32,102 nt of DNA from Xanthomonas sp. Leaf131 (GTDB taxonomy: Bacteria > Pseudomonadota > Gammaproteobacteria > Xanthomonadales > Xanthomonadaceae): assembly GCF_001423495.1 (NCBI RefSeq), contig NZ_LMOG01000018.1:730188-762289 (forward strand), given 5' to 3'. This document shows, one piece after another, positions 1 to 7,749 of this stretch. The notes beneath the pieces were generated by a model that had not been told where the DNA came from, did not search any database, and saw only the letters and a program-made list of their open reading frames with translations. Made by a program: the position numbers and the translations under genes. The number at the start of each line of letters is the position of its first letter. Position 1 is the first letter of the stretch.

Positions 1-18
1 GGCGGCATCCATGCCGCC
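1..18. repeat. Short palindrome at window edge
   Basis: Eight-base arms (1-8 and 11-18) pair perfectly around a two-base loop. The core GCGGCATnnATGCCGC is shared with the hairpin at 134-157, so both probably belong to the same family of intergenic palindromic repeats. The element may continue to the left of the window. Confidence 0.5.
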
Positions 19-104
19 ACACGGTCCCGCAATCGGCGAGGACACCGCACCAGACAGGTTGCTGGTTGCCGTGAGAAGAGCTATGCGCACCGACCATCTC
101 GACT

Positions 105-212
105 GGTCCTTGCCCGCCCACCCTCGCGGGACCTTACGCGGCATGGATGCCGCGTAAGAGCCTACAAGGACGTACTTGCGGCGTGTCCCGCGAGGGTGGG
201 CGGGCAAGGACC
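105..212. repeat. Large nested palindromic intergenic repeat
   Basis: A 27-base arm (105-131) is perfectly inverted at 186-212. Inside it is a second perfect hairpin, 134-144 with 147-157, with a GG loop. The right half (162-209) recurs in inverted orientation at 32009-32056 with one mismatch in 48. The structure lies in the gene-free stretch before the ycgR-like gene. It looks like a dispersed REP/MITE-like palindromic unit; no transposase is associated with it here. Family name and copy number cannot be judged from this window. Confidence 0.8.
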
Positions 213-326
213 CTGCAGCCAAGTCACAGATCAGCCCACTCCACAACCGACACATTTCGCACAGCTCGATTACCAAGCCGGCCACACCCGCGCAGCAGTG
301 AGCGCAGTCGTTTTGTCAGCCACTCT
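213..326. other. Gene-free leader before the ycgR-like gene
   Basis: Bases 1-410 hold no credible gene: short open frames have no ribosome binding site or recognisable product. Apart from the palindromes at 1-18 and 105-212 and the sigma-28 box at 326-352, I see nothing in it. Confidence 0.5.
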
Positions 327-352
327 TAAAGATTTCGCTTTGCCGCCGATAT
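326..352 (+). promoter_or_regulatory. FliA (sigma-28) type promoter for ycgR-like gene
   Basis: TTAAAGAT, eleven bases, then GCCGATAT closely matches the flagellar sigma-28 pattern TAAAGTTT-N11-GCCGATAA. Read instead from TAAA at 327 the spacing is one base short. It lies about 60 bases before the ATG at 411, and three further boxes with the same layout occur before cheW, the gene at 2145 and cheR. Confidence 0.7.
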
Positions 353-410
353 CAAGGCGACGCCGGGACAACCGTTCTGGCGCATTCCCGCTTCCAGTGT
401 GCTTGTGCCC

Positions 411-1196
411 ATGTCCCAAGGCGATACCTCCGAGCTGGACCACGACGCCGATCACCTTGCAGAAGGTGACGAGCGCTATCTGGTGCGCAACAAACGGCAG
501 ATCCGTGGATTGCTGCGCCAGTTGCTCGACCAACGCGCCGTGGTGACCATGCACGTGGCCGGCCGCGACATGGCCGTGCCCACCGCCGTGCTTGAGGTGG
601 ACGAAGACGACGCCTGCGTGATTCTGGACGGCAGCCATAACGAAGCCTCCAACCGCGCCATCCAGGACGCCAAATACCTGCTGTGCTACGCGCAGCTGGA
701 ACGGGTCAATATCCGCTTCCGGCTGGAAACGCCCGACCGGCTGGAGCGCGACATCCACGTCGCCTTCCGCGCCGCCTTGCCCGATGCGATGTATCACATG
801 CAACGCCGCGAGTCGTACCGGCTGGAAACGCCGATCACCGATTCGCCCAGCTGCATCATTCGTCAGGACGAAGCGCAGGGCGGCACTCTCAACTTGCAGC
901 TGCGCGTGATCGACATCAGCAGCGGCGGCCTGGCGGTGGCGATCACGGAGGGCATGCCGCTGCTCGAACCGCAGCGTACCTACCGCAATTGCACGCTGCA
1001 GTTGCCCGACACCGCGCCAATCACGCTGCCGCTCACGGTCTGCAGCCAGTACAAGCAGTCCTTGCCCAACGGCAGCGAAGGCTTTCGTGTGGGCATGCAG
1101 TTCAGCGACCTGCCGCGCGGCGCCGACGAAACCATTCAACGCTATATCTTCCGCGTCGACCGCCAGCGCAATGCACGCAAGAGCGGTGTGTTCTGA
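411..1196 (+). CDS. YcgR-like flagellar brake protein (PilZ domain)
   Basis: Predicted 261-residue cytoplasmic c-di-GMP receptor. The N-terminal half (about 15-120) resembles the YcgR N domain; the C-terminal half is a PilZ domain with the ligand-binding arginine motif QRRESYR (R132, R133, R137) and the downstream DISSGG (D168, S170, G173), so binding should be intact. YcgR proteins slow or bias the flagellar motor when c-di-GMP is high. ATG 411 is chosen over the GTG codons at 399 and 405 because the reading frame is sensible from there; no start has a strong ribosome binding site. It lies first in a chemotaxis cluster and behind a FliA-type promoter, supporting a motility role. Function is by family homology. 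Confidence 0.88.
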   Translation: MSQGDTSELDHDADHLAEGDERYLVRNKRQIRGLLRQLLDQRAVVTMHVAGRDMAVPTAVLEVDEDDACVILDGSHNEASNRAIQDAKYLLCYAQLERVNIRFRLETPDRLERDIHVAFRAALPDAMYHMQRRESYRLETPITDSPSCIIRQDEAQGGTLNLQLRVIDISSGGLAVAITEGMPLLEPQRTYRNCTLQLPDTAPITLPLTVCSQYKQSLPNGSEGFRVGMQFSDLPRGADETIQRYIFRVDRQRNARKSGVF

Positions 1197-1225
1197 ACCC
1201 GCCCGCACCATGCACAGCGCGCCGC

Positions 1226-1252
1226 TAAAGTTGCCGTGCGCTGCGCCGATGT
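1226..1252 (+). promoter_or_regulatory. FliA (sigma-28) type promoter for cheW
   Basis: TAAAGTTG, eleven bases, GCCGATGT: a near-perfect sigma-28 box with exactly 15 bases between TAAA and GCCGAT. It sits in the gap after the ycgR-like stop and about 95 bases before the cheW ATG. Confidence 0.75.
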
Positions 1253-1346
1253 TGCTAGGGCAACCTTCTTCACCCTCTTTTTTTTCGCAAGCTTCTGCCG
1301 CACTTCTGCCGCAACCTGACACTCAGCCGCAACGCCCGGAGTTTCC

Positions 1347-1832
1347 ATGAACGACAAAAGCACTGCCACCGGCACCGGTGGTGAATTCCTCAGCTTCGCT
1401 TTGGGCGAAGAACACTACGGCGTGGACATCCTGAAAGTGCAGGAAATCCGCGGCTACGATTCGGTCACCCGCCTGCCCGACGCACCGGACTACATCAAGG
1501 GTGTGATCAACCTGCGCGGCACCATCGTGCCGGTGATCGACCTGCGCCTGAAGCTGCGCCTGAAAGAAGCACGCTACGACGCCTTCACCGTGATGATCGT
1601 GCTCAACGTCGAAGACCGTGTGGTCGGCATCGTGGTGGACAGCGTTTCCGACGTGATTCCGCTCAACGACGATCAGATCCGCCCGACGCCCGAATTCGGC
1701 GCCGCGGTCGACACCCGTTTCATCTCCGGCATCGGCACCCAGGACGATCGCATGCTGATCCTGCTGGATATCGAAACCCTGTTGGACAGCACCGAACTCG
1801 GTCAGCAGCAATTGGCCGAAGAAGCCGCCTGA
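1347..1832 (+). CDS. cheW: Chemotaxis coupling protein CheW
   Basis: A 161-residue CheW, the usual length for this cytoplasmic adaptor, which links chemoreceptors to the kinase CheA. The family core is clear: FALGEEHYGVDILKVQEIRG near the N terminus, GVINLRGTIVPVIDLR in the middle and a C-terminal hydrophobic ILLDIETLL strand. The ATG follows CGGAG about six bases upstream. It has its own sigma-28 promoter (1226-1252) and is followed by a gap of about 310 bases, so it may be monocistronic. No cheA is present in the window, so the partner kinase must be encoded elsewhere. Confidence 0.96.
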   Translation: MNDKSTATGTGGEFLSFALGEEHYGVDILKVQEIRGYDSVTRLPDAPDYIKGVINLRGTIVPVIDLRLKLRLKEARYDAFTVMIVLNVEDRVVGIVVDSVSDVIPLNDDQIRPTPEFGAAVDTRFISGIGTQDDRMLILLDIETLLDSTELGQQQLAEEAA

Positions 1833-1986
1833 CGTATAGCGCCACAGGCACACCTCAAGCGGTCATTATGTAGTTATGAGCAGTGCCCACACGTCACCGT
1901 GTAGAGCGATACGCGATGACGTCCGGCACCGAGCGAATCCGCTCGACGACCGCATGGGTGGCCGCAGTCGCGTTTAAGACCATCTG

Positions 1987-2007
1987 GTGTCGGGAGCATC
2001 CCGACAC
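1987..2007. other. Strong hairpin in cheW/OB-fold gene gap
   Basis: Nine-base perfect arms GTGTCGGGA / TCCCGACAC surround a three-base loop. No T-run follows, so it is not a standard intrinsic terminator; it may stabilise or end the cheW transcript. The remainder of the gene-free stretch 1833-2144 holds only the sigma-28 box at 2056-2082. Confidence 0.45.
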
Positions 2008-2055
2008 GAGACGCACGCCGAGATTGAAGTGAGATAGCAATCACGTTTTTTGGAT

Positions 2056-2082
2056 TCAAGTTGAACGGCGGCTAGCCGATAG
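2056..2082 (+). promoter_or_regulatory. FliA (sigma-28) type promoter for small exported gene
   Basis: TCAAGTTG, eleven bases, GCCGATAG matches the sigma-28 pattern with the same 15-base spacing as the cheW box. It is about 60 bases upstream of the ATG at 2145 and could also feed the chemoreceptor gene beyond. Confidence 0.7.
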
Positions 2083-2144
2083 CTGAATAGAAGCCCGCGC
2101 ATACAAACGGGTCACCGTTCGACTTTTGATTCTGGAGAATCCCA

Positions 2145-2528
2145 ATGAAGTTCCTGCTCTCGCTCCTCCCCGTCGCTGCTCTCGTGATCGTTGCTCCCAC
2201 GCTGTCGGCTCAGTCGCAGGAAATGATTCCACCGGAAATGGCCACCCGTTTCGTCGGCAAGGACGGCATGGTGTGCGGCAAGGTCGAAAAGGCCAAGTAC
2301 GCGCAGAGCTCGGAAGGTGAACCGACCTTCCTGTACATGGGTGGCATGTTCCCGCGCCACACCTTCTCGGCCCGTATCGACGGCGCCAACCGCGGCAAGT
2401 TCAGCTTTGCTCCGGAATCCCTGGAAGGCAAGGACGTCTGCGTCCTCGGCAAGATCCAGCGCGACAGCTCGCGTGCCGAAATCGAAGTCAGCTCGCCGGC
2501 CAGCCTGAAGCTCGCCACCATCAAGTAA
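2145..2528 (+). CDS. Small exported OB-fold-like protein
   Basis: A 127-residue protein with a clean Sec signal peptide (MKFLLSLLPVAALVIVAPTLSA, probable cleavage after residue 22), so probably periplasmic or secreted. The mature part, with alternating strands such as GMVCGKVEKAKYA and KDVCVLGKIQRD, resembles an OB-fold domain; the two cysteines could form a disulfide. I do not recognise a specific function. A good ribosome binding site (GGAGA) lies eight bases before the ATG. It is transcribed from a FliA-type promoter between cheW and a chemoreceptor gene and is followed by a terminator, which suggests a role connected to motility or ligand sensing, but that is inference from position only. 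Confidence 0.8.
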   Translation: MKFLLSLLPVAALVIVAPTLSAQSQEMIPPEMATRFVGKDGMVCGKVEKAKYAQSSEGEPTFLYMGGMFPRHTFSARIDGANRGKFSFAPESLEGKDVCVLGKIQRDSSRAEIEVSSPASLKLATIK

Positions 2529-2537
2529 TCGCCTCCC

Positions 2538-2576
2538 GCACATCGCCACGCTCTCGCGCGTGGCGGTGTGCTGTTT
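2538..2576 (+). terminator. Intrinsic terminator after OB-fold gene
   Basis: A 14-base-pair stem (2538-2551 with 2558-2571, one G-T pair) is followed by TGTTT. The T-run is short, so termination may be partial and allow readthrough into the chemoreceptor gene. Confidence 0.65.
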
Positions 2577-2614
2577 GCGTTTATGCGGACTGACTTCTAC
2601 GGGGAATCGTGTCA

Positions 2615-4993
2615 ATGCAATGGATCAACAATCTGAAATTGATGCCCAAGCTGATGCTGGCATTCGGCATCGTGCTGCTGATCATGCTGGTCCAGGGGAT
2701 CATCGCTTATTCGGGTCTGGCGTCGCTCAATAACGTCACCCGCGATCTGGCCGGCAATACCATGTCCAGCGTGCGCGAAGCAGGCGACCTGCGCGGCATG
2801 CTCGGCGAATACCGTAATGCTTCTTATCAAAATCTGGTGCGCGCCAGCGACTCGGTCAAGCAGGAAGCCAAGGTTCGCGCCAAGAAACTCAATGGCGAAA
2901 TCGACGCGACGATCAAAGGCTATCCCCGCCTGATCGAAAGCCCGCAACAGAAGAAGTTGTTCGACGTGTTCGTGGCGGACTGGAAGAAGGCATCGGCCTC
3001 CTACGCCAGCGTCGACGAAATGATCGAACTGAATCTGCCCGACGATGCCATCGACACCTTCGTCGGCGAGACCCGCACCCTGCACAACAAGGCCAAGGAT
3101 TCGCTGGCCGCGTTGATCGCCGAAGACAATCTGTTGGCGCAGGCTGCCAAGAGCAAGGCCGAAAAAGTCCACGCCACTTCCGTTTCGCTCACCGTGATGG
3201 TGCTGCTGATCGGCATCGCCGGCGGCCTGGGCCTGGCGTTCCTGTTCGCCCGTTCCATCGTCAAGAGCATGCGCGGCGCGGTCACCACCGCCACCGAAAT
3301 CGCCGGCGGCAAGCTGGATGGCCAGATCAATGTGCAGGGCCAGGACGAAGTGGGCGAACTGATGCGCTCCATGCAGCGCATGCAGCGCGACCTGAAAGAA
3401 CGCATCGAACGCGATCGCAAGATCGCCGACGAAAACCTGCGGATCCGCACCGCGCTGGACAAGTCCTCCACCGGCACCTTCATCACCGATACCGATCGCA
3501 TCGTCATCTACGCAAACGAAGCGTTCCAGAAGATCGTTGCGCATTACGAAGGCAGCATCCGTCTGGCATCGTTCGACTTCGAAGCGGACAAGATCATCGG
3601 CCAGCACATCAGCTATCTCGGCTTGCCGGAATCGACCGTCCGCAAGGCCGTCGCTGCGCTGGAACGCGACGGTATCACCAGCTTCGAAGAGCGCTACGGC
3701 GAGTTCGTGGTGACGCAGACCGTCACCGCCATCAAGAATGAGCACGACGAGACCACCGGCGAAGTGTGCGAGTGGCGCGATCGCACCATCGAAGTCCAGG
3801 TCGAAGACGAAGTGGCCCGTATCGTGCGCGCCGCTGCCAGCGGCGACATGAGCGGCCGGGTGGAAACCGACGGCAAGCAGGGCTTCTTCCTGCAGCTGGC
3901 CCAGCAACTCAACGGTTTGCTGGATGCCAACGCCGCCAGCCTGGAGCAGATTTCCTCGCTGCTCTCGGCGCTGTCGCGTGGCGACCTGACCGTGCGCATG
4001 CATGGCGAGTTCAGCGGCGTGTTCGCGCAGATGCGTGACGATGCCAATGCCACTGCCGAGCAGCTGGCCGACATCGTCGGGCGCATCAAGGTCTCCTCCA
4101 CCGCGATCAACTCGGCGGCCGGCGAGATCGCATCGGGCAATAGCGACCTGTCGCATCGCACTGAGCAGCAAGCCGCCAACCTGGAAGAAACCGCTGCCTC
4201 GATGGAGGAGCTCACCTCCACCGTCAAGCAGAACGCGGAAAGCGCACGCCAGGCCAACCAGCTCGCCATCGGCGCCACCGGTGTGGCCTCGCAAGGCGGC
4301 GAAGTCGTCTCGCAAGTGGTCGCCACCATGTCCGGCATCGAAGCCTCGTCCAAGAAGATCGCCGACATCATCAGCGTCATCGACGGCATTGCCTTCCAGA
4401 CCAACATCCTGGCCTTGAACGCGGCGGTGGAAGCAGCGCGTGCCGGCGAACAGGGTCGCGGGTTTGCCGTGGTTGCCTCGGAAGTACGCACGCTGGCACA
4501 GCGTTCGGCCGGTGCCGCCAAGGAGATCAAGGGACTGATCGACGACTCCGTGCACAAGGTCGCCGAAGGCTCGGCACTGGTGCGCAAGGCCGGTGCGACC
4601 ATGGCCGACATCGTTGCCAGCGTGCAGCGTGTGACCGACATCATGGGCGAGATCTCTGCCGCCTCGCAGGAACAGTCGACCGGCATCGAACAGGTCAACC
4701 AGACCATCACCCAGATGGACGAAACCACCCAGCAGAACGCCGCCCTGGTGGAAGAAGCCACTGCCGCCGCACGCTCGATGGAAGAGCAGGCCGGTCACCT
4801 GTCCGAAGCAGTGTCGGTGTTCAAGCTGGACGAGCCGGCCGCACCGGTCGCGCGCGCGCGTCCGGTTGCGGTTGCCTCACGTCCGGTGGCGGTGAAGCCC
4901 GCCGCCAAACCGGCTGCGCGTGCCACGGCTGCGCCTGCAAGATCGGCCAAACCACAGGCCGCACTGGCCGACGGTAACTGGCAAGAGTTCTGA
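2615..4993 (+). CDS. Methyl-accepting chemotaxis protein with PAS and several HAMP-like units
   Basis: A 792-residue inner-membrane chemoreceptor. TM1 is at about 10-30, a periplasmic four-helix-type sensor at 31-190 and TM2 at about 192-213. HAMP follows, then a PAS-like domain (about 279-395), two further HAMP-like segments (around [12 protein letters not shown] and [13 protein letters not shown]), and the signalling coiled coil (about 495-745) with the conserved hairpin [18 protein letters not shown]. An Ala/Pro-rich linker leads to a C-terminal NWQEF, like the NWETF tether that recruits CheR in enteric Tar/Tsr. ATG 2615 is preferred over GTG 2609 because the GGGGA site at 2601-2605 is then spaced correctly. 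The ligand cannot be predicted. Upstream is the OB-fold gene; a strong terminator separates it from cheR. Confidence 0.94.
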   Translation: MQWINNLKLMPKLMLAFGIVLLIMLVQGIIAYSGLASLNNVTRDLAGNTMSSVREAGDLRGMLGEYRNASYQNLVRASDSVKQEAKVRAKKLNGEIDATIKGYPRLIESPQQKKLFDVFVADWKKASASYASVDEMIELNLPDDAIDTFVGETRTLHNKAKDSLAALIAEDNLLAQAAKSKAEKVHATSVSLTVMVLLIGIAGGLGLAFLFARSIVKSMRGAVTTATEIAGGKLDGQINVQGQDEVGELMRSMQRMQRDLKERIERDRKIADENLRIRTALDKSSTGTFITDTDRIVIYANEAFQKIVAHYEGSIRLASFDFEADKIIGQHISYLGLPESTVRKAVAALERDGITSFEERYGEFVVTQTVTAIKNEHDETTGEVCEWRDRTIEVQVEDEVARIVRAAASGDMSGRVETDGKQGFFLQLAQQLNGLLDANAASLEQISSLLSALSRGDLTVRMHGEFSGVFAQMRDDANATAEQLADIVGRIKVSSTAINSAAGEIASGNSDLSHRTEQQAANLEETAASMEELTSTVKQNAESARQANQLAIGATGVASQGGEVVSQVVATMSGIEASSKKIADIISVIDGIAFQTNILALNAAVEAARAGEQGRGFAVVASEVRTLAQRSAGAAKEIKGLIDDSVHKVAEGSALVRKAGATMADIVASVQRVTDIMGEISAASQEQSTGIEQVNQTITQMDETTQQNAALVEEATAAARSMEEQAGHLSEAVSVFKLDEPAAPVARARPVAVASRPVAVKPAAKPAARATAAPARSAKPQAALADGNWQEF

Positions 4994-5008
4994 GTCACCG
5001 CTGTCACC

Positions 5009-5046
5009 CACAACACCCCGGCACTGCCGGGGTGTTGTGTTTTTTG
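5009..5046 (+). terminator. Intrinsic terminator after chemoreceptor gene
   Basis: A perfect 14-base-pair stem (5009-5022 with 5026-5039) with a three-base loop is followed by a run of six T. It lies 16 bases after the receptor stop codon. Confidence 0.93.
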
Positions 5047-5158
5047 CGCCGTCTCTTTCGACGCGCAGGAGCGTCGCAATTGCCGGGCTGTGCGCGCAAT
5101 GCCGCAGCACCGCCGCTTAACAGCAGCCTCAACCGCCCGCAACACGCAGATTGGCGCT

Positions 5159-5185
5159 TCAGTTGCATGACTACATGGCCGATAT
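5159..5185 (+). promoter_or_regulatory. FliA (sigma-28) type promoter for cheR-cheD-cheB
   Basis: TCAGTTGC, eleven bases, GCCGATAT: the -10 part is seven of eight to consensus and the spacing equals the other boxes. It lies about 30 bases before the cheR ATG and beyond a strong terminator, so it probably drives cheR, cheD, cheB and the GGDEF/EAL gene. Confidence 0.65.
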
Positions 5186-5213
5186 CCAGTACTAGCTAAC
5201 GACGCGTACGGAT

Positions 5214-6077
5214 ATGACGATCACCTCGACTCCCGCTTCAGACACACGCGAATTTGATTTTGGCGACCGCGATTTCAAACGCGTGTGCGACCTGATCTAT
5301 CAGCGTGTCGGCATCGCCCTGGCTCCGGCCAAGCGCGACATGGTGTATGGCCGTCTGTCGCGTCGTCTGCGCGTGCTCGGTCTGCGCTCCTTCCGCGACT
5401 ACATCGACCAACTGGAAGCCGGCAACGACGAAGAGGAATGGCAGGCGTTCACCAACGCGCTGACCACCAACCTGACCTCGTTCTTCCGCGAGCCGCACCA
5501 CTTCGACAAGCTGCGCGAAGAACTGCAAAAGCGCGCCTCGCAGGCACCGCTGAAGATCTGGTCGTGTGCGGCCTCCACCGGTGAGGAGCCCTACTCCATC
5601 GCCATCACCGCCTGCGAAGCCTTCGGCACGCTGACCCCGCCGGTGAGCATCGTCGCCACCGACGTCGACACCCAGGTGCTGGAAACCGCCTCGCGCGGCG
5701 TCTACGCCATCGACCGTGTCGCCTCGCTGGACGCGTCGATCAAGCGCAAGTATTTCCAGCGCGGCAGCGGCGCCAACGAAGGCAAGTGCCGGGTCATTCC
5801 TGCGCTGCGCCAACTCATCGAATACAAGCAGTTGAATCTGCTCTCGCAGCGCTACGACGTCGGCGGCCCATATGCGGCGCTGTTCTGCCGCAACGTGATG
5901 ATCTATTTCGACAAGCCCACCCAGCGCGGCATCCTGTCGCGGCTGGTCAGCCACATGGGCGACGACGGCCTGCTCTACACCGGACACTCGGAGAACTACC
6001 TGCACGCAGCCGACCTGATCCAGCCGTGCGGTCGCACGCTGTATCGGCGCGCGCCGCGCGCCGGAGCGGCGACGTGA
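5214..6077 (+). CDS. cheR: Chemoreceptor glutamate methyltransferase CheR
   Basis: A 287-residue CheR, the normal length. It methylates receptor glutamates using S-adenosylmethionine, setting the adaptation state. The N-terminal helical domain (1-95, with [15 protein letters not shown]) precedes the Rossmann methyltransferase domain, whose SAM-binding motif [17 protein letters not shown] is at about 119-135; [11 protein letters not shown] near residue 225 is another family signature. The ribosome binding site is weak. The stop codon overlaps the cheD start (GTGA), implying translational coupling. The receptor encoded just upstream ends in NWQEF, a probable docking peptide for this enzyme. Confidence 0.96.
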   Translation: MTITSTPASDTREFDFGDRDFKRVCDLIYQRVGIALAPAKRDMVYGRLSRRLRVLGLRSFRDYIDQLEAGNDEEEWQAFTNALTTNLTSFFREPHHFDKLREELQKRASQAPLKIWSCAASTGEEPYSIAITACEAFGTLTPPVSIVATDVDTQVLETASRGVYAIDRVASLDASIKRKYFQRGSGANEGKCRVIPALRQLIEYKQLNLLSQRYDVGGPYAALFCRNVMIYFDKPTQRGILSRLVSHMGDDGLLYTGHSENYLHAADLIQPCGRTLYRRAPRAGAAT

Positions 6078-6670
6078 GTACCGCCGTGCAGGTCGACGAT
6101 GTCATGCGCTACCGCGATTCGCGCTTCCAGACCATCGCCGCCAAGTTGCTGCCCACCCAGTACCTGGTGGTGGACGACGACACCGCGTTGACGACCACCT
6201 TGGGATCGTGCGTTGCGGCCTGTCTTCGCGACCCGGTCTTGAAGATCGGCGGCATGAACCACTTCCTGCTGCCGGAAGGCCAGGTCGGCGATGGCGCACC
6301 GGCGCGCTACGGCAGTTATGCAATGGAGTTGCTGATCAACGACATGCTCAAACGCGGCGCGCATCGCAAACGCATCGAGGCCAAGGTCTTCGGCGGCGCC
6401 AACGTGCTCAAGGGCTTCACCAGCAATCCGGTGGGCACCCGTAACGCCGAGTTCGTGCGCCAGTACCTGCAGGCCGAACACATTCCCATCATTGCCGAAG
6501 ATCTGTGCGGCATCCATCCGCGCAAGGTCTGGTTCTTCCCGACGACCGGACGCGTGGTCGTGCAGCGTCTGCCGCACGCACACGAAGCCGAAGTCGCCGC
6601 CACCGAATCTGCCGTGCGCGCCCGTCTATCCAAAGCACCGGTCACCGGTGGAGTGGAGTTGTTCGAATGA
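6074..6670 (+). CDS. cheD: Chemoreceptor glutamine deamidase CheD
   Basis: A 198-residue CheD that converts receptor glutamines to glutamates and, in systems with CheC-type phosphatases, also modulates them. The catalytic cysteine is in LGSCVAAC (C46) and the histidine in MNHFLLP (H63). The GTG at 6074 overlaps the cheR stop as GTGA and gives the expected tight coupling; ATG at 6104 is the alternative start. The stop overlaps the cheB ATG (ATGA). No cheC is seen in the window. Confidence 0.93.
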   Translation: MSTAVQVDDVMRYRDSRFQTIAAKLLPTQYLVVDDDTALTTTLGSCVAACLRDPVLKIGGMNHFLLPEGQVGDGAPARYGSYAMELLINDMLKRGAHRKRIEAKVFGGANVLKGFTSNPVGTRNAEFVRQYLQAEHIPIIAEDLCGIHPRKVWFFPTTGRVVVQRLPHAHEAEVAATESAVRARLSKAPVTGGVELFE

Positions 6671-7743
6671 CGCTGGAAACTCCTGTTCGCGTATTGATCG
6701 TCGACGACTCGGCGGTGGTACGTCAGATGCTCACCGAGATCCTGTCGCGCGATCCCGGCATCGAAGTGATCGGCTCGGCGGCCGACCCGATCCTGGCGCG
6801 CGAAAAGATCAAACGCCTCAATCCGGACGTGATCACGCTGGATGTCGAAATGCCGCGCATGGACGGCCTGGTGTTCCTGGAAAACCTGATGCGCCTGCGC
6901 CCCACCCCGGTGGTGATGATCTCCTCGCTGACCGAGCGCGGCGCCGACACCACCTTGCAGGCCTTGTCGCTGGGCGCGGTGGATTTCGTCTCCAAGCCCA
7001 AGATCGACGTCGCACGCGGGCTGGAAGGCTACGCCGAAGAAATCGTCAGCAAGGTCAAGATGGCCTCCAAGGCCAAGGTCAGCGCGCTCAATCGCCCCAG
7101 CGCGCCCAAGGTCACGTTGGACATGCAGAGCGCGCCGGTGCCGGGCAGCGCATTGCGCTTCCGCACCACCGACCGCCTGATCGCCATCGGCGCCTCTGCC
7201 GGCGGCACCGAAGCCTTGCGCGTGGTGCTCGAACACATGCCCGCCGATGCACCGGCGGTGGTCATGACCCAGCACTTGCCGGCCAGCTTCAGCACCGCCT
7301 TTGCCGAGCGCCTCAACCGTCACTCGGCCATGTCGGTCCGCGAAGCCAGCGATGGCGAAGCGATCCTGCCCGGCCATGCTTATCTGCCGCCGGGCGGTCA
7401 GCATCTGCGCATCATCCGCGACGGCGCCCGCTGGCGCTGCCGCATCGACGACGGCCCGCCGGTCAATCGCCACAAGCCGGCGGTGGACGTGCTGTTCCGC
7501 TCGGTCGCCGCCAATGCCGGCCCCAATGCGGTCGGCGCCATCCTCACCGGCATGGGCGACGACGGCGCACGCGGTCTGCTGGAAATGCTGCAGGCCGGCG
7601 CTCCCACGCTAGTGCAGGACGAAGCCAGCAGTGTTGTCTGGGGCATGCCTGGCGCCGCCTACAAACTCGGTGCCGCGCAGGAAGTGGTGCCGCTGGAGCG
7701 CGTTGCCGAGCGTCTGATCGCGCTGTCGGCGCAGCCGCGCTGA
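6667..7743 (+). CDS. cheB: Protein-glutamate methylesterase/deamidase CheB
   Basis: A 358-residue response regulator with an N-terminal receiver ([11 protein letters not shown]; phosphorylation site D59 in [12 protein letters not shown]) and a C-terminal methylesterase domain. The latter carries the catalytic triad signatures [11 protein letters not shown] (Ser), [10 protein letters not shown] (His) and [11 protein letters not shown] (Asp). Phosphorylation by CheA would activate it to remove receptor methyl groups, opposing CheR. The start codon overlaps the cheD stop by four bases, so cheR-cheD-cheB is one coupled operon. The next gene starts six bases after the stop. Confidence 0.97.
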   Translation: MTLETPVRVLIVDDSAVVRQMLTEILSRDPGIEVIGSAADPILAREKIKRLNPDVITLDVEMPRMDGLVFLENLMRLRPTPVVMISSLTERGADTTLQALSLGAVDFVSKPKIDVARGLEGYAEEIVSKVKMASKAKVSALNRPSAPKVTLDMQSAPVPGSALRFRTTDRLIAIGASAGGTEALRVVLEHMPADAPAVVMTQHLPASFSTAFAERLNRHSAMSVREASDGEAILPGHAYLPPGGQHLRIIRDGARWRCRIDDGPPVNRHKPAVDVLFRSVAANAGPNAVGAILTGMGDDGARGLLEMLQAGAPTLVQDEASSVVWGMPGAAYKLGAAQEVVPLERVAERLIALSAQPR

Positions 7744-7749
7744 TCCCGC

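Noticed and set aside
270..1322. 350-residue minus-strand open frame opposite the ycgR-like gene
   Set aside because: Shadow of a high-GC coding region; no family motif, and the plus-strand protein has clear PilZ motifs.
1874..2059. 61-residue minus-strand open frame in the cheW downstream gap
   Set aside because: No start signal or motif; it covers a hairpin and the sigma-28 promoter region.
2612..4798. 728-residue minus-strand open frame opposite the chemoreceptor gene
   Set aside because: Composition rich in His, Gly, Asp and Val typical of antisense shadow frames; the plus strand encodes a clear receptor.
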